DNA from: Neoechinorhynchus agilis
Lineage: Eukaryota; Acanthocephala
Direction of reading: 5' to 3'
Assembly (NCBI GenBank): GCA_051530055.1
Contig: JBMGUZ010000004.1
Location: forward strand, 62,001-126,000
Length of the DNA stretch: 64,000 nucleotides
The first letter of the stretch is position 1, and the number at the start of each line of letters is the position of its first letter. The translations under genes and the position numbers were made by a program. The notes beneath the pieces are model-generated. The model saw only the letters and a list, made by a program, of their open reading frames with translations. It ran no database searches and was not told the DNA's origin. This document shows, one piece after another, positions 40,261-52,365 of this stretch.

Positions 40261-41632
40261 CGATAAGTTCCGGGATGATGAGGCGAACGGCCCAATTCGG
40301 GATAGTCGAATTAGGTGAAGAATGACGGGGCAGGCGTTTAACGATCTCTAGGATTTCGAGAGGGGAAACTAAGGAAGGGCATGTATGAATGGGCTGGTCA
40401 GAAAGTTAGAAGGGAGGTTGGGACAATAGATGGGAGGTTTAGGGAGGACAGAGGTTTTTATTCATGGAGTTAAGAATTGAGAGGAGATCAGATTTGGGGA
40501 GAGATGCGAAGGGGGCGGATCTACCAAGACCAGTGCCATTTTTTATTTCACGCCACCAGTTTTGATTGGGGACGGACGAGATGAGAGGAATAATTTGCGG
40601 GCTATACGGATGCGTTTTGTCAGTCTGGAGTATAGGGAGGGGTAAGCAGGATTACCTGACCGGAAAGCTTTGGTCACCTGGATTTGAAGGGTTTTTAGAA
40701 AAGGCGAGAACCATAGAGGGTCGCGGTTCGAGATTCGTATTGTTTTGCGAGGAAAGGAGATCTTCATCGTAGATTCTATTAGATTTAACAAAGAGCCCAT
40801 TGCAATCGAGGGGTCGGTGCCAAAGATGGTAGAGCAGTTCTGCGTGATAAGAGTATTGACACATGCAGCAAAGGCTTGGGTATGATGATCACGTTTATCC
40901 CAGACAACGTAGGGGTCGGAAAAGGAACGTTTTTGAGGTGATGAGGGGGAGAGAAGGATGGAACAATGGTCAGGTGAGGCGATCGGGGGAGTTCGGTAGT
41001 GCACGAGTATTGCCTGATGTTTGAGAAAATTTTATCAAGGCGGGAGGAGAAGCGTGTGGGGAAAGTAGCGAGTTGGGAGAGATGAGAGAGCGAGGGCAGG
41101 ATCGGCAGTTTGTTAAAATCGCCCAATATGATGAAGTGATCTGAGGAAGTGGAAAGTAGGTCAGTAAATAAGGGGTCTATTTGTTGAAGTGTGTTGGGGA
41201 TGTTTGAGGAAGGAGGGCGATAAAGGCCAGCGATAGAGATCTCACGTTGGCCATTGCGAAGGGGGAGATGAAGTTGGATGTGTAGCCATTCAAGATCGTC
41301 GGAGATGAAAAGGTAGGGTGAAGAGCAATGGTAAGGGAGAGAGGCGCGGATGAAGATCGATATGACTCCCCCGTTTAGGAAGTCCCTTGTGAGGTTAAAA
41401 GCTTGAAAGTTCTGAAGGAAGACAGATAATTCGCTATGGGGTGAGAGCCATGTTTCCGTAATTACAAGGATGTCGGTGTTGCAAGAAGAGGCCACTATAT
41501 AGAGCTATTCCAGTTTGGGGAGGAGGCTGTGGATGTTAGAATAAAAGATTATTGGAAAGGGATGTTTAGAAGGGACATGAGGGGTGGACACTGCCGGAGA
41601 GGGTTGAAGCTACGCAGAGAGAGAATGGATGG
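40261..41632 (-). mobile_element. CR1/Jockey-like LINE, endonuclease and linker
   Basis: Minus-strand frames 41495-40785 and 41004-40543. The first is an AP endonuclease: NTDILVITETWLSPHS (catalytic E), ISIAGLYRPPSSNIPN, DHFIILGDFNKLPI (catalytic D and N), and LDKIFSN (LD..F motif). The terminal SDH block (PRSPHLTIVPSF) is degenerate. The second frame is the linker to the RT (SNRDPLWFSPFLKTLQIQV, TKRIRIARKLF). Two frameshifts. The upstream edge near 41632 is fused to a Penelope RT of opposite orientation. The same family occurs at 722-2395 and 53.3-54.0 kb. Confidence 0.85.
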
Positions 41633-42615
41633 GAATTGCGCGTCTGAACATACTGCTTCCATCCGCAATATTTCGAGAGTGGTTTTGCCGGATGAAGTCT
41701 TGGAGCTACTCAGCTATGGTCCGGATTTTATTCCCTACAATCGATCAAAGAGAATCAACTATAGAATCAAGTTAGAAAATATCGCAATGAGAGTGGAAGT
41801 AGATAATCTAGATATCCCGATAAGGAAAATCGAGTGTTTCTATGAATCTGCCTTCAAGAGGAGAGGAGTGGATTCAAATGTTTCACGAAGGATGCTAAGA
41901 GGGGTGGATATGCTCAGGTTACTCACACAGATAGTTCCATTGAAGATCGATAAAGGATATGGGTACTGTGTAGTTAGTCAGCAACAGTATATTGGTGCAA
42001 GAGAGGAAATCTTAAATGGAGCTGAATTTTCAGGATTGTCTAAATGCCCAACGTCCAGCCGTAAAAAGGTATTTAATTCCTTTCTTTTGAACCTCAAAAA
42101 AAGAGGCAGGCTTCCGGATGTGGATTATAAGATCCTTCGCTCTACCGATGCGAAAACGCCAAAAATGTACTTGCGAAGGTACATAAAGAGCCTGCCAAGT
42201 TAAGACCAATAATTGCAGCACACTCCACTTTCTGCACGAACATCTCAAGGATAATGAATAGCTGGTATGTTGAGGAGCCCAATGGGATCTTCGGACTGTA
42301 ATAATTCCTTTAACCAAAACGACGGCTTTATTTCAACAAAAATGGAGTATAGGAAATGATGCGGCGCTAGTTAACATTCGCACCCAACTACGCATCGACA
42401 CACTACTGATCTACGCATCGACACAATATTGATTATTATACCACGGAGAAGGTGTTGTCTTCGGGAGCTAACTTCGTATCAAGATTGAAATCATCGTGGA
42501 ATTCCAAGTATAGAATGATGTCGGCAGATGTGGTTTCTCTGTTGACGAAAATTCCTATCGATGAAGTAATAGAACTCGCAGTTCCAATCCTGTTTAACGA
42601 ATGCTCATGGAATAT
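41633..42615 (+). mobile_element. Penelope-like element, RT N-terminal part
   Basis: Frame 41529-42203 gives VVLPDEVLELLSYGPDFIPY (the N-terminal L...E..LL..G..F.P block of Penelope RTs), then a charged helical region to KKRGRLPDVDYKILRSTDA. A frameshift near 42155 continues as LAKVHKEPAKLRPIIAAHST, FCTNISRIMN (the LPK.HK....RPI......P block) and, after a gap, SSGANFVSRLKSSW and MMSADVVSLLTKIPIDEVIE (compare DV.SLFTNIP). D of ADVVSLLTKIP is the first catalytic Asp. It ends at Sat C near 42618, so the later palm and GIY-YIG are absent. The first 30 codons of the called frame belong to the LINE. Confidence 0.82.
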
Positions 42616-42617
42616 CT

Positions 42618-43240
42618 AGTTTTGAGCAAATAACATACAGGACAACAGCAATCGAGCTTGGTGTTTGATATCTGCTTTATTTTTTTCGTTGTTTACATCG
42701 AAAACATGTTTAATCAATAATGCGTTCACTATTCATGAAGTCATACCAACGTCCGCCTTTTACTCGTTTCAAAAACGTCACCAGTTTTAAAAATTAGAAC
42801 ACGTGCTCACGCAATATCTTCTCATTTTGAGCAAATAGCATACAGGAAAAAAGAAATCGACTGCATTTTTTTTATTGGTTCCTAAGTTTTTTCGTTTTTA
42901 ATATCAAAAACGTGACGTCATCAGCTTAAAAATAGTACACGTGCTCGTGTAATATCTTCATATTTTAGGCAAATAACATACAGGAAAACCGAAATCGAGT
43001 GCAGTGTTTTAGTGCTGCTTGAGCTTTTTCCTTGTGTAAATGGAAAACATGTTGTTACGTCCGCCGTTCACTCGCTTAGAAGGCGTCATCAGTTTTATAA
43101 ATTCAAAGACGTACTCATGCAATATATTCAGATTTTTAGTAAATTACATACACGAAAAAAGAAATCGAATGCAGTGTTTCACTGGCGCTTCAGTTTATTC
43201 TCTTTTATTCCGAAAACATGACGTCATCGATGCGGATCTT
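42618..43240 (-). repeat. Sat C, block 2 (inverted)
   Basis: Four to five units, inverse of block 1 (ATATCTTCTCATTTTGAGCA, AACATACAGGAAAA, TTTTCGTT.TTTA.ATC). Two units carry the 28S-like insert, at 42743-42770 and 43052-43076 (read on minus: GGCGGACGT(T/A)). Confidence 0.85.
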
Positions 43241-43755
43241 ATGTCGAACAACAACTAACATGAGTTTAATTTTGATCGTTAAAACCAATCATCAGCCAAT
43301 AATTAACATCATCTTATGTGACGTAATTATTTCCAATATCAACAAAGCTCCACCGAGAAATCAACCATTGGTTAATTTCAACTCTAATGTCAATACATCG
43401 TAGCACAATGGCTATTTCGTCTTAATTAGGCGAGACAATTAAGCAAGCACCATATCACGGTTTACACTACCAAATATAATACTCAGCATAGCAAAAGCCA
43501 ATGCAGGCATTGGCGAAACGACGGCGGAAAGGGCAGCCATCTCATGTATAACAAGGTTTTGAACCCTGCTAAAAAAAAGGTGATACAACGTTTGCAAAAA
43601 CACAGTTTTGGTTTGAAACCGAAACACTAAACATCCCTACTTCAACCAAGAACGATATTCAACATCCGTTTACGCCATTTATATGAGTCATCCGCAGTTC
43701 CAACTGACCCGTAGGCTAGACAATTTTTCACGTAAACAAAACACCATCGATTGGC
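43241..43755. other. Unassigned region
   Basis: AT-rich single-copy-looking sequence between Sat C and Sat B. Short ORFs on both strands have no recognisable motif. Confidence 0.4.
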
Positions 43756-46700
43756 ATGTTTTTATTCCATTGATAATGTTTTCCAAATGCGCGTCTAAGT
43801 TAAAGCGAAGCACTAAGAGTTAGTACACGAATGCGTTTCAAAATCTCTTGTTTTCATTTGATTGATAACGTTTTCCAAATGCGCGTCTAAATTAAAGTGA
43901 AGAACTAAGAGTGAGTACACGAATGCGTTTTCAAATCTTTTGTTTTTATTTGATTGATAATGTTTCTCAAAAGCGCGTCTAAATTAAAGTGAAGCACTAA
44001 GAGTGAGTACACGAATGCGTTTTCAAATCTCTTGTTTTTATTTGATTGATAATGTTTTCCAAAAGCGCGTCTAAATTAAAGTGAAGCACTAAGAGTGAGT
44101 ACACGAATGCGTTTTCAAATCTCTTGTTTTTATTTATTGATGATGTTTTTCAAAAGCGCGTCTAAATTAAAGTGAAGCACTAAGAGTGAGTGCACGAATG
44201 CGTTTTCAAATCTCTTGTTTTTATTTGATTGATAATGTTTTTCAAAAGCGCGTCTAAATTAAAGTGAAGCACTAAGAGTGAGTACACGAATGCGTTTTAA
44301 AATCTCTTGTTTTCATTTGATTGATAATGTTTTCCAAATGCGCGTCTAAATTAAAGTGAAGAACTAAGAGTGAGTACACGAATGCGTTTTCAAATCTCTT
44401 GTTTTTTTGATTGATAATGTTTTCATAAAGCGCGTCCAAATTAAAGTGAAGCACAAAGAGTTAGTACACGAATGCGTTTTAAAATCTCGAGTTTTTAATT
44501 TATTGATAATGTTTTTCAAAAGCGCGTCTAAATTAAATTGAAGCACTAAGAGTGAGTACAGGAATGCGTTTTCAAATCTCTTGTTTTTATTTGATTGATA
44601 ATCTTTTCCAAAAGCGCGTCTAAATTAAAGCAAAGAACTGAGAGTGAGTACAAGAATGCGTTTTCAAATGTTTTGTTTTTATTTGATTGATAATGTTTTC
44701 CAAAAGCGCGTCCAAATAAAGGTGAAGCAATAAGAGTGAGTACACGAATGCGTTTTCAATTCCCTTGTTTTTATTTGATTGATAATGTTTTAAAAAAGCT
44801 CGTCTGAATTAAAGGGACGCACTAATAGTGAGTACACGAATGCGTTTCTAAATCTCTTGTTTTCATTTCATTGATAAATTTTTCCAAATGCGCGTCTAAA
44901 TTAAAGCGAAGCACTAAGAGTTAGTGCACGAAAGCGTTTTCAAATCTTTTGTTTTTATTTGATTGATAATGTTTTCCAAAAGCGCGTCTAAATTAAAGCG
45001 AAGCACTAAGAGCTAGTGCACGAAAGCGTTTTCAAATCTTTTGTTTTTATTTGATTGATAATGTTTTTCAAAGGCGCGTCTAAATTATAGCGAAGCACTA
45101 AGAGTGAGTGCACGAATGCGTTTTCAAATCTCGAGTTTTCATCTGATTTATGATGTTTTCCAAATGACCGTCTAAACTAAAGTGAAGCGCTAAAATTGTG
45201 TTCACGGATGCGTATTCAAATCTCTTCTTTTCATTTGATTGATAATGTTTTCCGAATGCGTGTCTAAATTAAATAGAAGCATTAAGAGTTAGTACACGAA
45301 TGCGTTATAAAATCTCGAGTTTTCATTTGATTGATAATGTTTTTCAAAAGCGCAACCTAATTAAAGCGAAGCACTAAGAGTGAGTACACGAATGCGTTTT
45401 CAAATCTCGAATTTTTATTTGATTCATAATGTTTTTCAAAAGCGCGTCTAAATTAAAGCGAAGCACTAAGAGTGAGTACACGAATGCTTTCTCAAATCTG
45501 TTGTTTTTATTTGATTGATATTGTTTTCCAAAAGCGCGATAAATTAAAGTGAAGAACTAAGAGTGAGTACACGAATGCGTTTCAAAATCTCTTGTTTTCA
45601 TTTGATTGATAATGTTTTCGAAATGCGCGTCTAAATTAAAGTGAAGAGCTAAGATACAGTATACGAATGCGTTTTCAAATTTCTTGTTTTTATTTGATTG
45701 ATAACGTTTTCCAAAAGCGCGTCTAAATTAAAGCGAAGAACTAAGAGTGAGTACATGAATGCGTTTTCAAATGTTTTGTTTTTATTTGATTGATGATGTT
45801 TTCCAAAAGCGCGTCCAAATTAAGGTGAAGCACTAAAAGTTAGTACGCGAATGCGTTTTCAGATCCCTTGTTTTTATTTGATTGGTAATGTTTTCGAAAA
45901 TCGCGCTAAAGTTAAAGCGAGGCACTAAGAGTGAGTACACGAATGCGTTTTCAAATCTTTTGTTTTTATTTGATTGATAATGTTTTTCATAAATCGCGTC
46001 CAAATTAAAGCGAAGCACTAAGAGTTACTACACGAATGCGTTTTAAAATCTCGAGCTTTGATTTGATTGATGATGCTTTTCAAAAGCGCATCTAAATTAA
46101 AGCGAAGCACTAAGAGTTAGTTTACGAATGCGTTTTAAAATCTCGAGTTTTTATTTTATTGATAATGTTTTTCAAAAGCGCGTCCAAATTAAAGCGAAGC
46201 ACTAAGAGTGAGTACAAGAATGCGTTTTCAAATGTTTTGTTTTTATTTGATTGATAATGTTTTTTTAAAATCGCGTCTAAATTAAAGCGAAGCACTAAGA
46301 GTGAGTACACGAATGCGTTTTCAAATCTTTTGTTTTTATATGATTTATTATGTTTTCCCAAAGCGCGTCCAAATTAAAGCGAAGCACGAAGAGTTAGTAC
46401 TCGAATGCGTTTTCAAATCTCTTGTTTTTATTGGATTGATAATTTTTTCCAAAAGCGCGTCCAAATTAAAGCGAAGCACGAAGAGTCGGCACAGGATTGC
46501 GTTTTCAAATCTCTTGTTTTTATTTCATTGATAATGCTTTCAAAAAGCGCGTCTAAATTAAGGTCAAGCTGTAAGAGTGAGTACACGAATGCGTTTTCAA
46601 ATATCTTGTTTTTATTTGATTGATAGTGTTTTCCAAATGCGCGTCTAAATTAAAGTGAAGCGATAAAATTGAGTTCACGGATGCGTATTCAAATCTCTTG

Positions 46701-47262
46701 TCTTCATTTGATTGATAATGTTTTCCGAATGCGCGTCTAAATTAAAGCGAAGCATTAAGAGTTAGTACACGAATGCGCTATAAAATCTCGAGTTTTTATT
46801 TGATTGATAATGTTTTTCAAAAGCGCGTCTAAATTAAAGCGAAGCACTAAGAGTGAGTACACGAATGCGTTTTCAAATCTCTTGTTTTTATTTGATTGAT
46901 TATGTTTTCCAAAAGCGCGTCTAAATTAAAGCGAAGCGCGAAGAGTGAGTATTCGAACGCGTTTTAAAATCTCTTATTTTTATTTGATTGATAATGTTTT
47001 CCAAGTGCGCGTCAAAATTAAGGTGAAGATCTAAAATTGAGTACACGAACGCGTTTTGAATTCTCATATTTTTATTTGATTGGTAATGTTTTCCAAATGC
47101 TCGTCTAAATTAAAGTGAAGATCTGGGAGTTAGCACAATAATGCATTTTGTAATCTCTTATTTTTATTGTATTGATATTGTTTTCCAAAAACGCGTCCAA
47201 ATTAAAGTCAAGCACTAGGAGGTTGTACACAAATGCGTTTTCAAATCTCGGTTTTTATTTGG
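43756..47262 (+). repeat. Sat B, block 2
   Basis: Nearly forty 92-bp units, more homogeneous than block 1. Between about 43930 and 44300 several neighbouring units are almost identical. The repeat blocks are those of block 1, in the same orientation. It passes into Sat C near 47262 at the same place in the unit as block 1 does. Repeated short ORFs (NLDALLKNIINKIKTRDFKT and similar) are repeat translations on the minus strand. Confidence 0.95.
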
Positions 47263-47755
47263 TTGATATGGCTCACAATCAGAAGATATTGCATGAGCAT
47301 GTGTTTAAATTTTTAAATTTTATGACTTTTTGCAACCAATAAATGGCGGACGAAAGTTTTACTAGCTTAATGGTAAACGCGTTATGGATTGAATGTGTTT
47401 TCGATATAAACGGCGGAAAAAATAGAGCAGCAATAAAACACCGGTGTCGATTTCTGTCTTTCTGTAGGTTATTTGCTCATAATCTGAAGATGTTGCTTAA
47501 GCACATGTTCTAATTTTGAAGTAGATAACGTCATATTTTCGATATAAACCACGAAAAAAATAAAGCAGCAATAATGCACCTAAGTCTATTTCGGTTTGCC
47601 ACTATGTTATGTTGTCAAAATCAGAATATATTGCATGAGAACGTATTCTAATTTTTAAACCGATGACTTCTTGTTTGCGATGTAAAAAACCCAAGCACCA
47701 ATAAAACACTGCAGTAGATTTCTGTTTTCCTGTATGTTATTTGTAAAGAAACGGA
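47263..47755 (+). repeat. Sat C, block 3
   Basis: Starts GATATGGCTCACAATCAGAA as block 1 does (GAAATGGCTCACAATCAGAA) and carries the 28S-like insert in its first unit (47337-47371). About three and a half units, ending TGTATGTTATTTG at 47753. Confidence 0.88.
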
Positions 47756-48090
47756 GAGGATCCCAAATGGATTATAGACCGTGGAATCAAAAGCAGGAAG
47801 TACCACCCACACAACAACCACAACCAAAAATCGCCCGCAGAGCCTATATGTTTTGAAAGAGTGGACTTCATCGATGATGAAACAAATCAAATGATATATT
47901 CCATTAGAGCACCAGTTTTTTGGCCTGCCCAAAAAGGAACGGCAATAAAAGAATCATACTCGGTGGAGTTGAAATGAGGTAGTCAATTATAAAATTGAGA
48001 TATATTATGAACACTTTCCCTTTCTTGAAATAAAAAATGGAAGTTCTAAGGATGCGAACATATATCATCTCGAAAGTGTCTGCGAACAAT
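47756..48090 (+). repeat. Duplicated module, copy 2
   Basis: From 47920 it matches 22615-22785 nearly exactly. The plus strand has a possible coding remnant: RVDFIDDETNQMIYSIRAPV then FWPAQKGTAIKESYSVELK to a stop at about 47976; I do not recognise its family. Next to it lies the RTE fragment that begins CGAACAATAGTG(T)TCATGGAGG, as at 23735. Confidence 0.65.
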
Positions 48091-49110
48091 AGTGTTCATG
48101 GAGGCTTTCGGGCGATTTGCTTAGAACCCAACACATCCATGATCGTGACGAATAGGAACGGACTGAGAGCTGATCCCTGATGCAACCCAACTGTAACCTC
48201 AAAACAGTTTGTCTCTCCCAGACTGCATCTGACACATGTGCGGGAGCCTTCGAACATGATCATGATTGCTCTTATGTATTCCTCGAACAGTTCTTTTTTC
48301 TGAGGCACGTCCATATTAGGTCTCTCGGCACTGTATCATAGGCTTTCTCAAGGTCCACTAATACATTGTATAGAGGCTTTTGGTTTTTCATTGTATCTCT
48401 CGTACAATTGTCTGATTAGAAAGATCAATTCTGTTGTTCTCCACCCTGGCATAAAACTTCTCTGATGTTTTCCATGCGGATATCTTCTCCCAGTCTACTC
48501 TTTAGAAGCCTTTCATATAGTTTCATTGTGTGACTCATAAGCTTTATGCCCCTATAGTTACTGCATTGTTCAATATCTCCTTTTCGTAGATCGGAAAGCT
48601 TCGGGCATTTTCCCGATTTGTGATTACTTCGATATAGATTTGTCAACACTTGGATACCAAAATGACAGAACGCTTTCCATATTTCGATCGGGATACCATC
48701 CGGTTCAACGCTTTTCCCCATTTTCATGCGTCCAAGCTCTCTCGCAACTTCATTGTAGGAGAACGGTCGCACTGCATTCGTGCTCAGGAGTTTATCGAAA
48801 TACTCTCGCCATCTTAGAAGAACCTCGTTTTCGTTTCACAACGTACTTCCCGACGAATCCTTGATCCTTTTGATACTGGAAATATCCGTTGACTTTTGTC
48901 GCGAATTTGTGCGATCTTGAAGATCTTTCCACTCCCATTGCCTTTTTCTAGTGCCTCATAGATCTCTCTATCCGCCTCTCGCTTTGCCATCGCGCATTCC
49001 CTTCTCGCTTTTTCTTTTCCTGTTTTAAATCCTAATGAGATGCAACTGTTCGAGCCTGGTCCCATATCTTCTTAGTTTCTTTTAACCCTTGGGTTCCACC
49101 ACCACTTCTC
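48091..49110 (-). mobile_element. RTE-like LINE, RT N-terminal and palm
   Basis: Minus-strand frames 49065-48814, 48772-48425 and 48314-48096. They give the pre-RT helix (ARRECAMAKREADREIYEAL), the RT fingers (KMGKSVEPDGIPIEIWKA, LRKGDIEQCSNYRGIKLMSH, TMKLYERLLKSRLGEDI) and, after frameshifts, VDLEKAYDTVPR and VGLHQGSALSPFLFV. These match RTE blocks (K..GPD.IP.E, G....C.NYRGI.L..H..K..E, DLEKAYD.V, G.HQGS.LSP.LF). The C-terminal half continues at 23.0-23.8 kb in an independent copy. It ends at the duplicated module, with no YADD. Confidence 0.85.
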
Positions 49111-49509
49111 TTTACCTGATGGAAGCGGTTTGCCTGATGCACATTACCAGACGAGAGGAGCTCAACACCCGAAATGGCAAAACCAGAGTCTGCAATCGAT
49201 GCTGAACTGATTCGCGAGGAACGCGAGCTTTATAATCAAGAAGTAATTGCATACGGAAATCAATACCCTGCCTCTGTCCGATCATCTTCACTGGTAAGTG
49301 GTACAAAAGTGCAAAGCCAGGTTTGCTATGTTCATCATACGCCACAGTCATTATGCCAGTGTGAAGGGACACAATAAAGGCAGACTGTAAAGTCGTGTCA
49401 TTTTTTTACAGTGGTCGAGGCGTATTTGAGCGTACTGGTTGTTCTGTACAAGAAAAGCCTCCATCCAAGGTTCACGGGTTTTCTTGAGACGGAGATGCAA
49501 ATCATCCGT
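49111..49509. other. Unassigned region
   Basis: Between the RTE and R2 copy A. A plus-strand frame 49174-49377 (with EERELYNQEVIAYGNQYPAS) and its antisense frame show no known motif. Confidence 0.4.
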
Positions 49510-50877
49510 TGACCGGAAGGATCAAGTAATGGGGATGTGTTAACGCTGCTGCTACGCGATATGCGCAGTATTGTCGGTGTGGCCGTAGTGTTGAGGTATC
49601 GGAAGTTATCCGGGCGCGACAGCTTGGTTTTAAAATCATCAAGTTTAGGGAGGGTCCGGTGGAAAAAGGTAGCTACGAAAATAAGAGGGGAGGTTCAAGA
49701 CAAGGAGGATTACTATGCGCAAGTAGCGAAACAAGTGTGAACAGCACTGGAGTACAAAACAGAAGTTGTTATTTCTCCCCCACTTTTTAAATGATGGGGT
49801 AATGTTATTGCCATTAAACAAAGGAGGACTTGGGTTCTCGTCAATTAAGCATTCCGTGATGAGTTCAAGAATGAAGAGTTACACTGCAGCAAATTCACAC
49901 TATCGTGATTTGGACGAAGACCAGCGTGTTTACAAAAATCTCGAGGAATATGTTATCAGCATCGCTGGATAACCGTCCGACTTCTCAGTCGAGAACATGA
50001 GGAATATTTATACAATATACCTCGAGAAAAAGTGGAAGACGCAACTACTTAATCGCTGGGAGTAAGCGCAATCACGGGGGACATTTCAATCATTCGGCGC
50101 GAACTTTCCGATACCGTCAAGAAAACTACTACAATTATACAATGTGAGTAAAAATGCGGTATCAACTGCTGGAGGTTGCATCAAATCTCTCCAGGATGGG
50201 CCAAGCCCGAAGCACTGAAGACACTGGATGGCACCAGCACAGACGCAACTTCATGTACTAAATCTCTGCCCGAAAAACACAACTAAAATGGTAAAGCACC
50301 ACGATGAGGTCCAAGGACGCTTTACATGGGATCTACAGAAGCGATGGGGCTCTCGGTGGGAGATTGATACCGAGAACCGTATTATCGGTTTGAAGTTCCA
50401 ATTGAGAATTGTACCCACAATCCAGGAGGGCAGGTGTAAAAACCGGATGCAATATTAGTCGATTAAAACGGCAAGCGATCATAGTTGACTTTGCCGTCTA
50501 TTACGAAAATACAAATGAACGCACAGAGGAAATTATGACTGCGAAAGAGGATAAATATAAAGCAAATAAAGATGAGGTAGCCATATAGCTGGATTTTCCT
50601 AATGAAAGCGTTTCGACAATGGGGCTCGCTATTGGCTCATTGATCAAGCGGCTAAAAAAAATTCAATTTGTCAATTAAAACCGAAGTTCGGCAGAGAGGA
50701 GCTTAAAGACGTTCCACCTATTAATGACACGAAGCAGAAGAATCAATAATCTTTAAATAACAATGCATGGAACACAATTCAAATAAATGAAGAATCGGCT
50801 ATGAAGAAATATGGAAAAAATTGATCAAAAGTATTAAACCCGTGTGAAAGAAAATATCTCCAAAATAAATGCATGCC
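49510..50877 (+). mobile_element. R2-lineage element copy A (3' part, to 28S junction)
   Basis: The first part gives YAQYCRCG then RARQLGFKIIKFREGP, the pre-RT block of the R2 ORF. An internal deletion near 49755 jumps to the thumb (MLFLPHFLNDGVMLLPLNKG, GLGFSSIKHSVMSSR). After frameshifts come HHDEVQGRFTWDLQKRWGSR (start of the endonuclease), IVDFAVYYENTNERTEEIM with AKEDKYKANKDEV, and the C-terminal MGLAIGSLIKRLKK. The PDL block is lost in a disturbed stretch near 50420. The 3' UTR is about 130 bp (50745-50877), ending GCATGCC just before 28S TAGCCAAATG. The RT palm is deleted, so the copy is dead, but its 3' junction is exact. Confidence 0.87.
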
Positions 50878-50908
<31 letters not shown>

Positions 50909-50920
50909 ATTTTGAATCGA
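50878..50920 (+). rRNA. 28S fragment, downstream flank of the R2 site
   Basis: TAGCCAAATGCCTCGTCATC then TAATTAGTGAC: 31 bases identical to the conserved 28S sequence after the R2 cleavage site, then about 12 diverged bases. R2 copy A ends at 50877. Confidence 0.92.
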
Positions 50921-50970
50921 AAAAACTTACAAACACGCGGGTAAATGGTGGACGTAACTATGACTTTCCT
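50921..50970 (+). rRNA. 28S fragment, upstream flank of the R2 site
   Basis: AAAAACTTACAAACACGCGG, then GTAAATGGTGGACGTAACTA and TGACTTTCCTAA, matching the 28S stretch that ends at the R2 cleavage site (GAAATTCAACCAAGCGCGGG, ...GTAACTATGACTCTCTTAAGG). It lies directly after the downstream flank, in reversed order relative to the gene, and R2 copy B starts after it. Confidence 0.82.
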
Positions 50971-51570
50971 AATTTCCGACAAAGATTCCCTAGGACCCAA
51001 AGAAACTATCGAAACTAAAGAAAGCTCATCAGTTTACCCCCATCCGCCGGGTACGAAGCGCTTCCGCGCTTAAGATGGCGATCTTCCAAACAATCAACCA
51101 ACTGTTTCAACTGCATCAACTGCTGATTCGACTTATTTTTTCACCCAAGAGACAAAAAAGTCGAGAGTTAACTCCACATCGACCGGAAGCGAAGCGCATT
51201 TTTCAGATGGCGCTTTTCCCGATGATATGGAAGCCAAAAAGCGTTTGAGTGCGACAATAGCAACAACATCATCACATATTTCAACTTCTGATCGCCCAAA
51301 CAAATCCAATGAACTCACAGACGAACTCGCAACGGTTCAGCGTACCGAATCTCACAACACCAATGTTAATGCCGTGAACTCTTCGCAAATCGAAGTCGCG
51401 TGCCCTCTTGAATCGGATAAGCCTCTTGAATGCCCAATCTGTTTATTGCAGGTTGTTGGAAGAACAAGAAATCGGATTTTTCTGGACCACATGGCCGTCA
51501 TTCACAATAAGAATTTAATCTCGTGGGTATGTCAACTATGCAAATCGTTTCGTAGTGAAGTTCCAGGGAG
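50971..51570 (+). mobile_element. R2-lineage element copy B (5' end and first fingers)
   Basis: Begins at a near-canonical 5' junction (28S ...ACTTTCCTAA then TTTCCGAC). After a hairpin-rich leader a frame opens at about 51074 with no ATG for 50 codons (PNNQPTVSTASTADSTYFF) until 51227, and runs to the fingers CPICLLQVVGRTRNRIF..H..H and WVCQLCKSF. A frameshift within finger 2, near 51555, ends the match. Everything after that is lost. Confidence 0.83.
51040..51078 (+). other. Hairpin in copy B 5' leader
   Basis: CCATC (51040-51044) pairs with GATGG (51074-51078), and AGCGC (51057-51061) with GCGCT (51066-51070) around a TTCC loop. It lies about 70-110 bases after the 28S junction. An HDV-like ribozyme is expected near here in R2 elements; the full double-pseudoknot was not demonstrated. 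Confidence 0.5.
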
Positions 51571-52365
51571 TGTCGGCTCTCATTAGAAACTTACTAGCAA
51601 ACCGCAAGAAGGATGTCTTACTTGAGCAAACAATTTTAATCGTTCATATCGTGCATTGCACGTTCATTGAGGCTCCTAGGTACCATCACGGGTCATCGGT
51701 ACAAAGGTTAAAACAAACCATCGGCTCCAAAATCGCTCAATTCATCAGCGAACAAAACAGAACGATGCGCGGAATGTACAAACAGCGATAGGAAACAGAC
51801 GGCGATTTGCAATGTACAAAAAAACGGAAGAAATATAGTCCGTGAAATTATTTGGCGCACGTATAAATTTTTATCATCATTTTTTAATCGAAATAATTTG
51901 TGACATGCTCGAAGTCTTTAAATTATCATGGATTTTATTCTTTTTTAAGGTATTCCATGAAAAATATTCATTATTGAATTAAAGTGCGGTTTTAAGTTTC
52001 TCCGAATGAAAATTTATAATCGATTTGTAAAGCTGACAGCATATAAAATATGTTTTAAACCAGATGGAACGATTGATGAAAAAGGATCTAGTTTCAAAAA
52101 ATTTGCAAGCTTATTTTGCAGCGGAGGATGACAAACGGACACCTTATCTTAAAAAGGTTCACTTAATCCCGGAGTAGAGAATGCAAAGACCCGATTTTAC
52201 GCATCGTCCCTTCACTAAAAATAGGCTTAAGTGGCTTCTCAAATCTAACATCGATTTTATAGTTGGAGATTTTAATGATCCCTCACTTAAATCGATTAAA
52301 TAAATAGTTTTTTTGAAGAGTTGCAAAAGTTTTTCTTAAGCAAGCATACATAATTTATAGTTTCA
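51571..52365. other. Unassigned region
   Basis: AT-rich, no motif seen on either strand. Short plus-strand frames at 51555-51791 are not recognisable. Confidence 0.4.

Noticed and set aside
51030-51090. Complete HDV-like ribozyme in copy B leader
   Set aside because: A hairpin is clear, but the space between its arms is too short for P3 plus the second strand of P1, so the double-pseudoknot fold is not supported.
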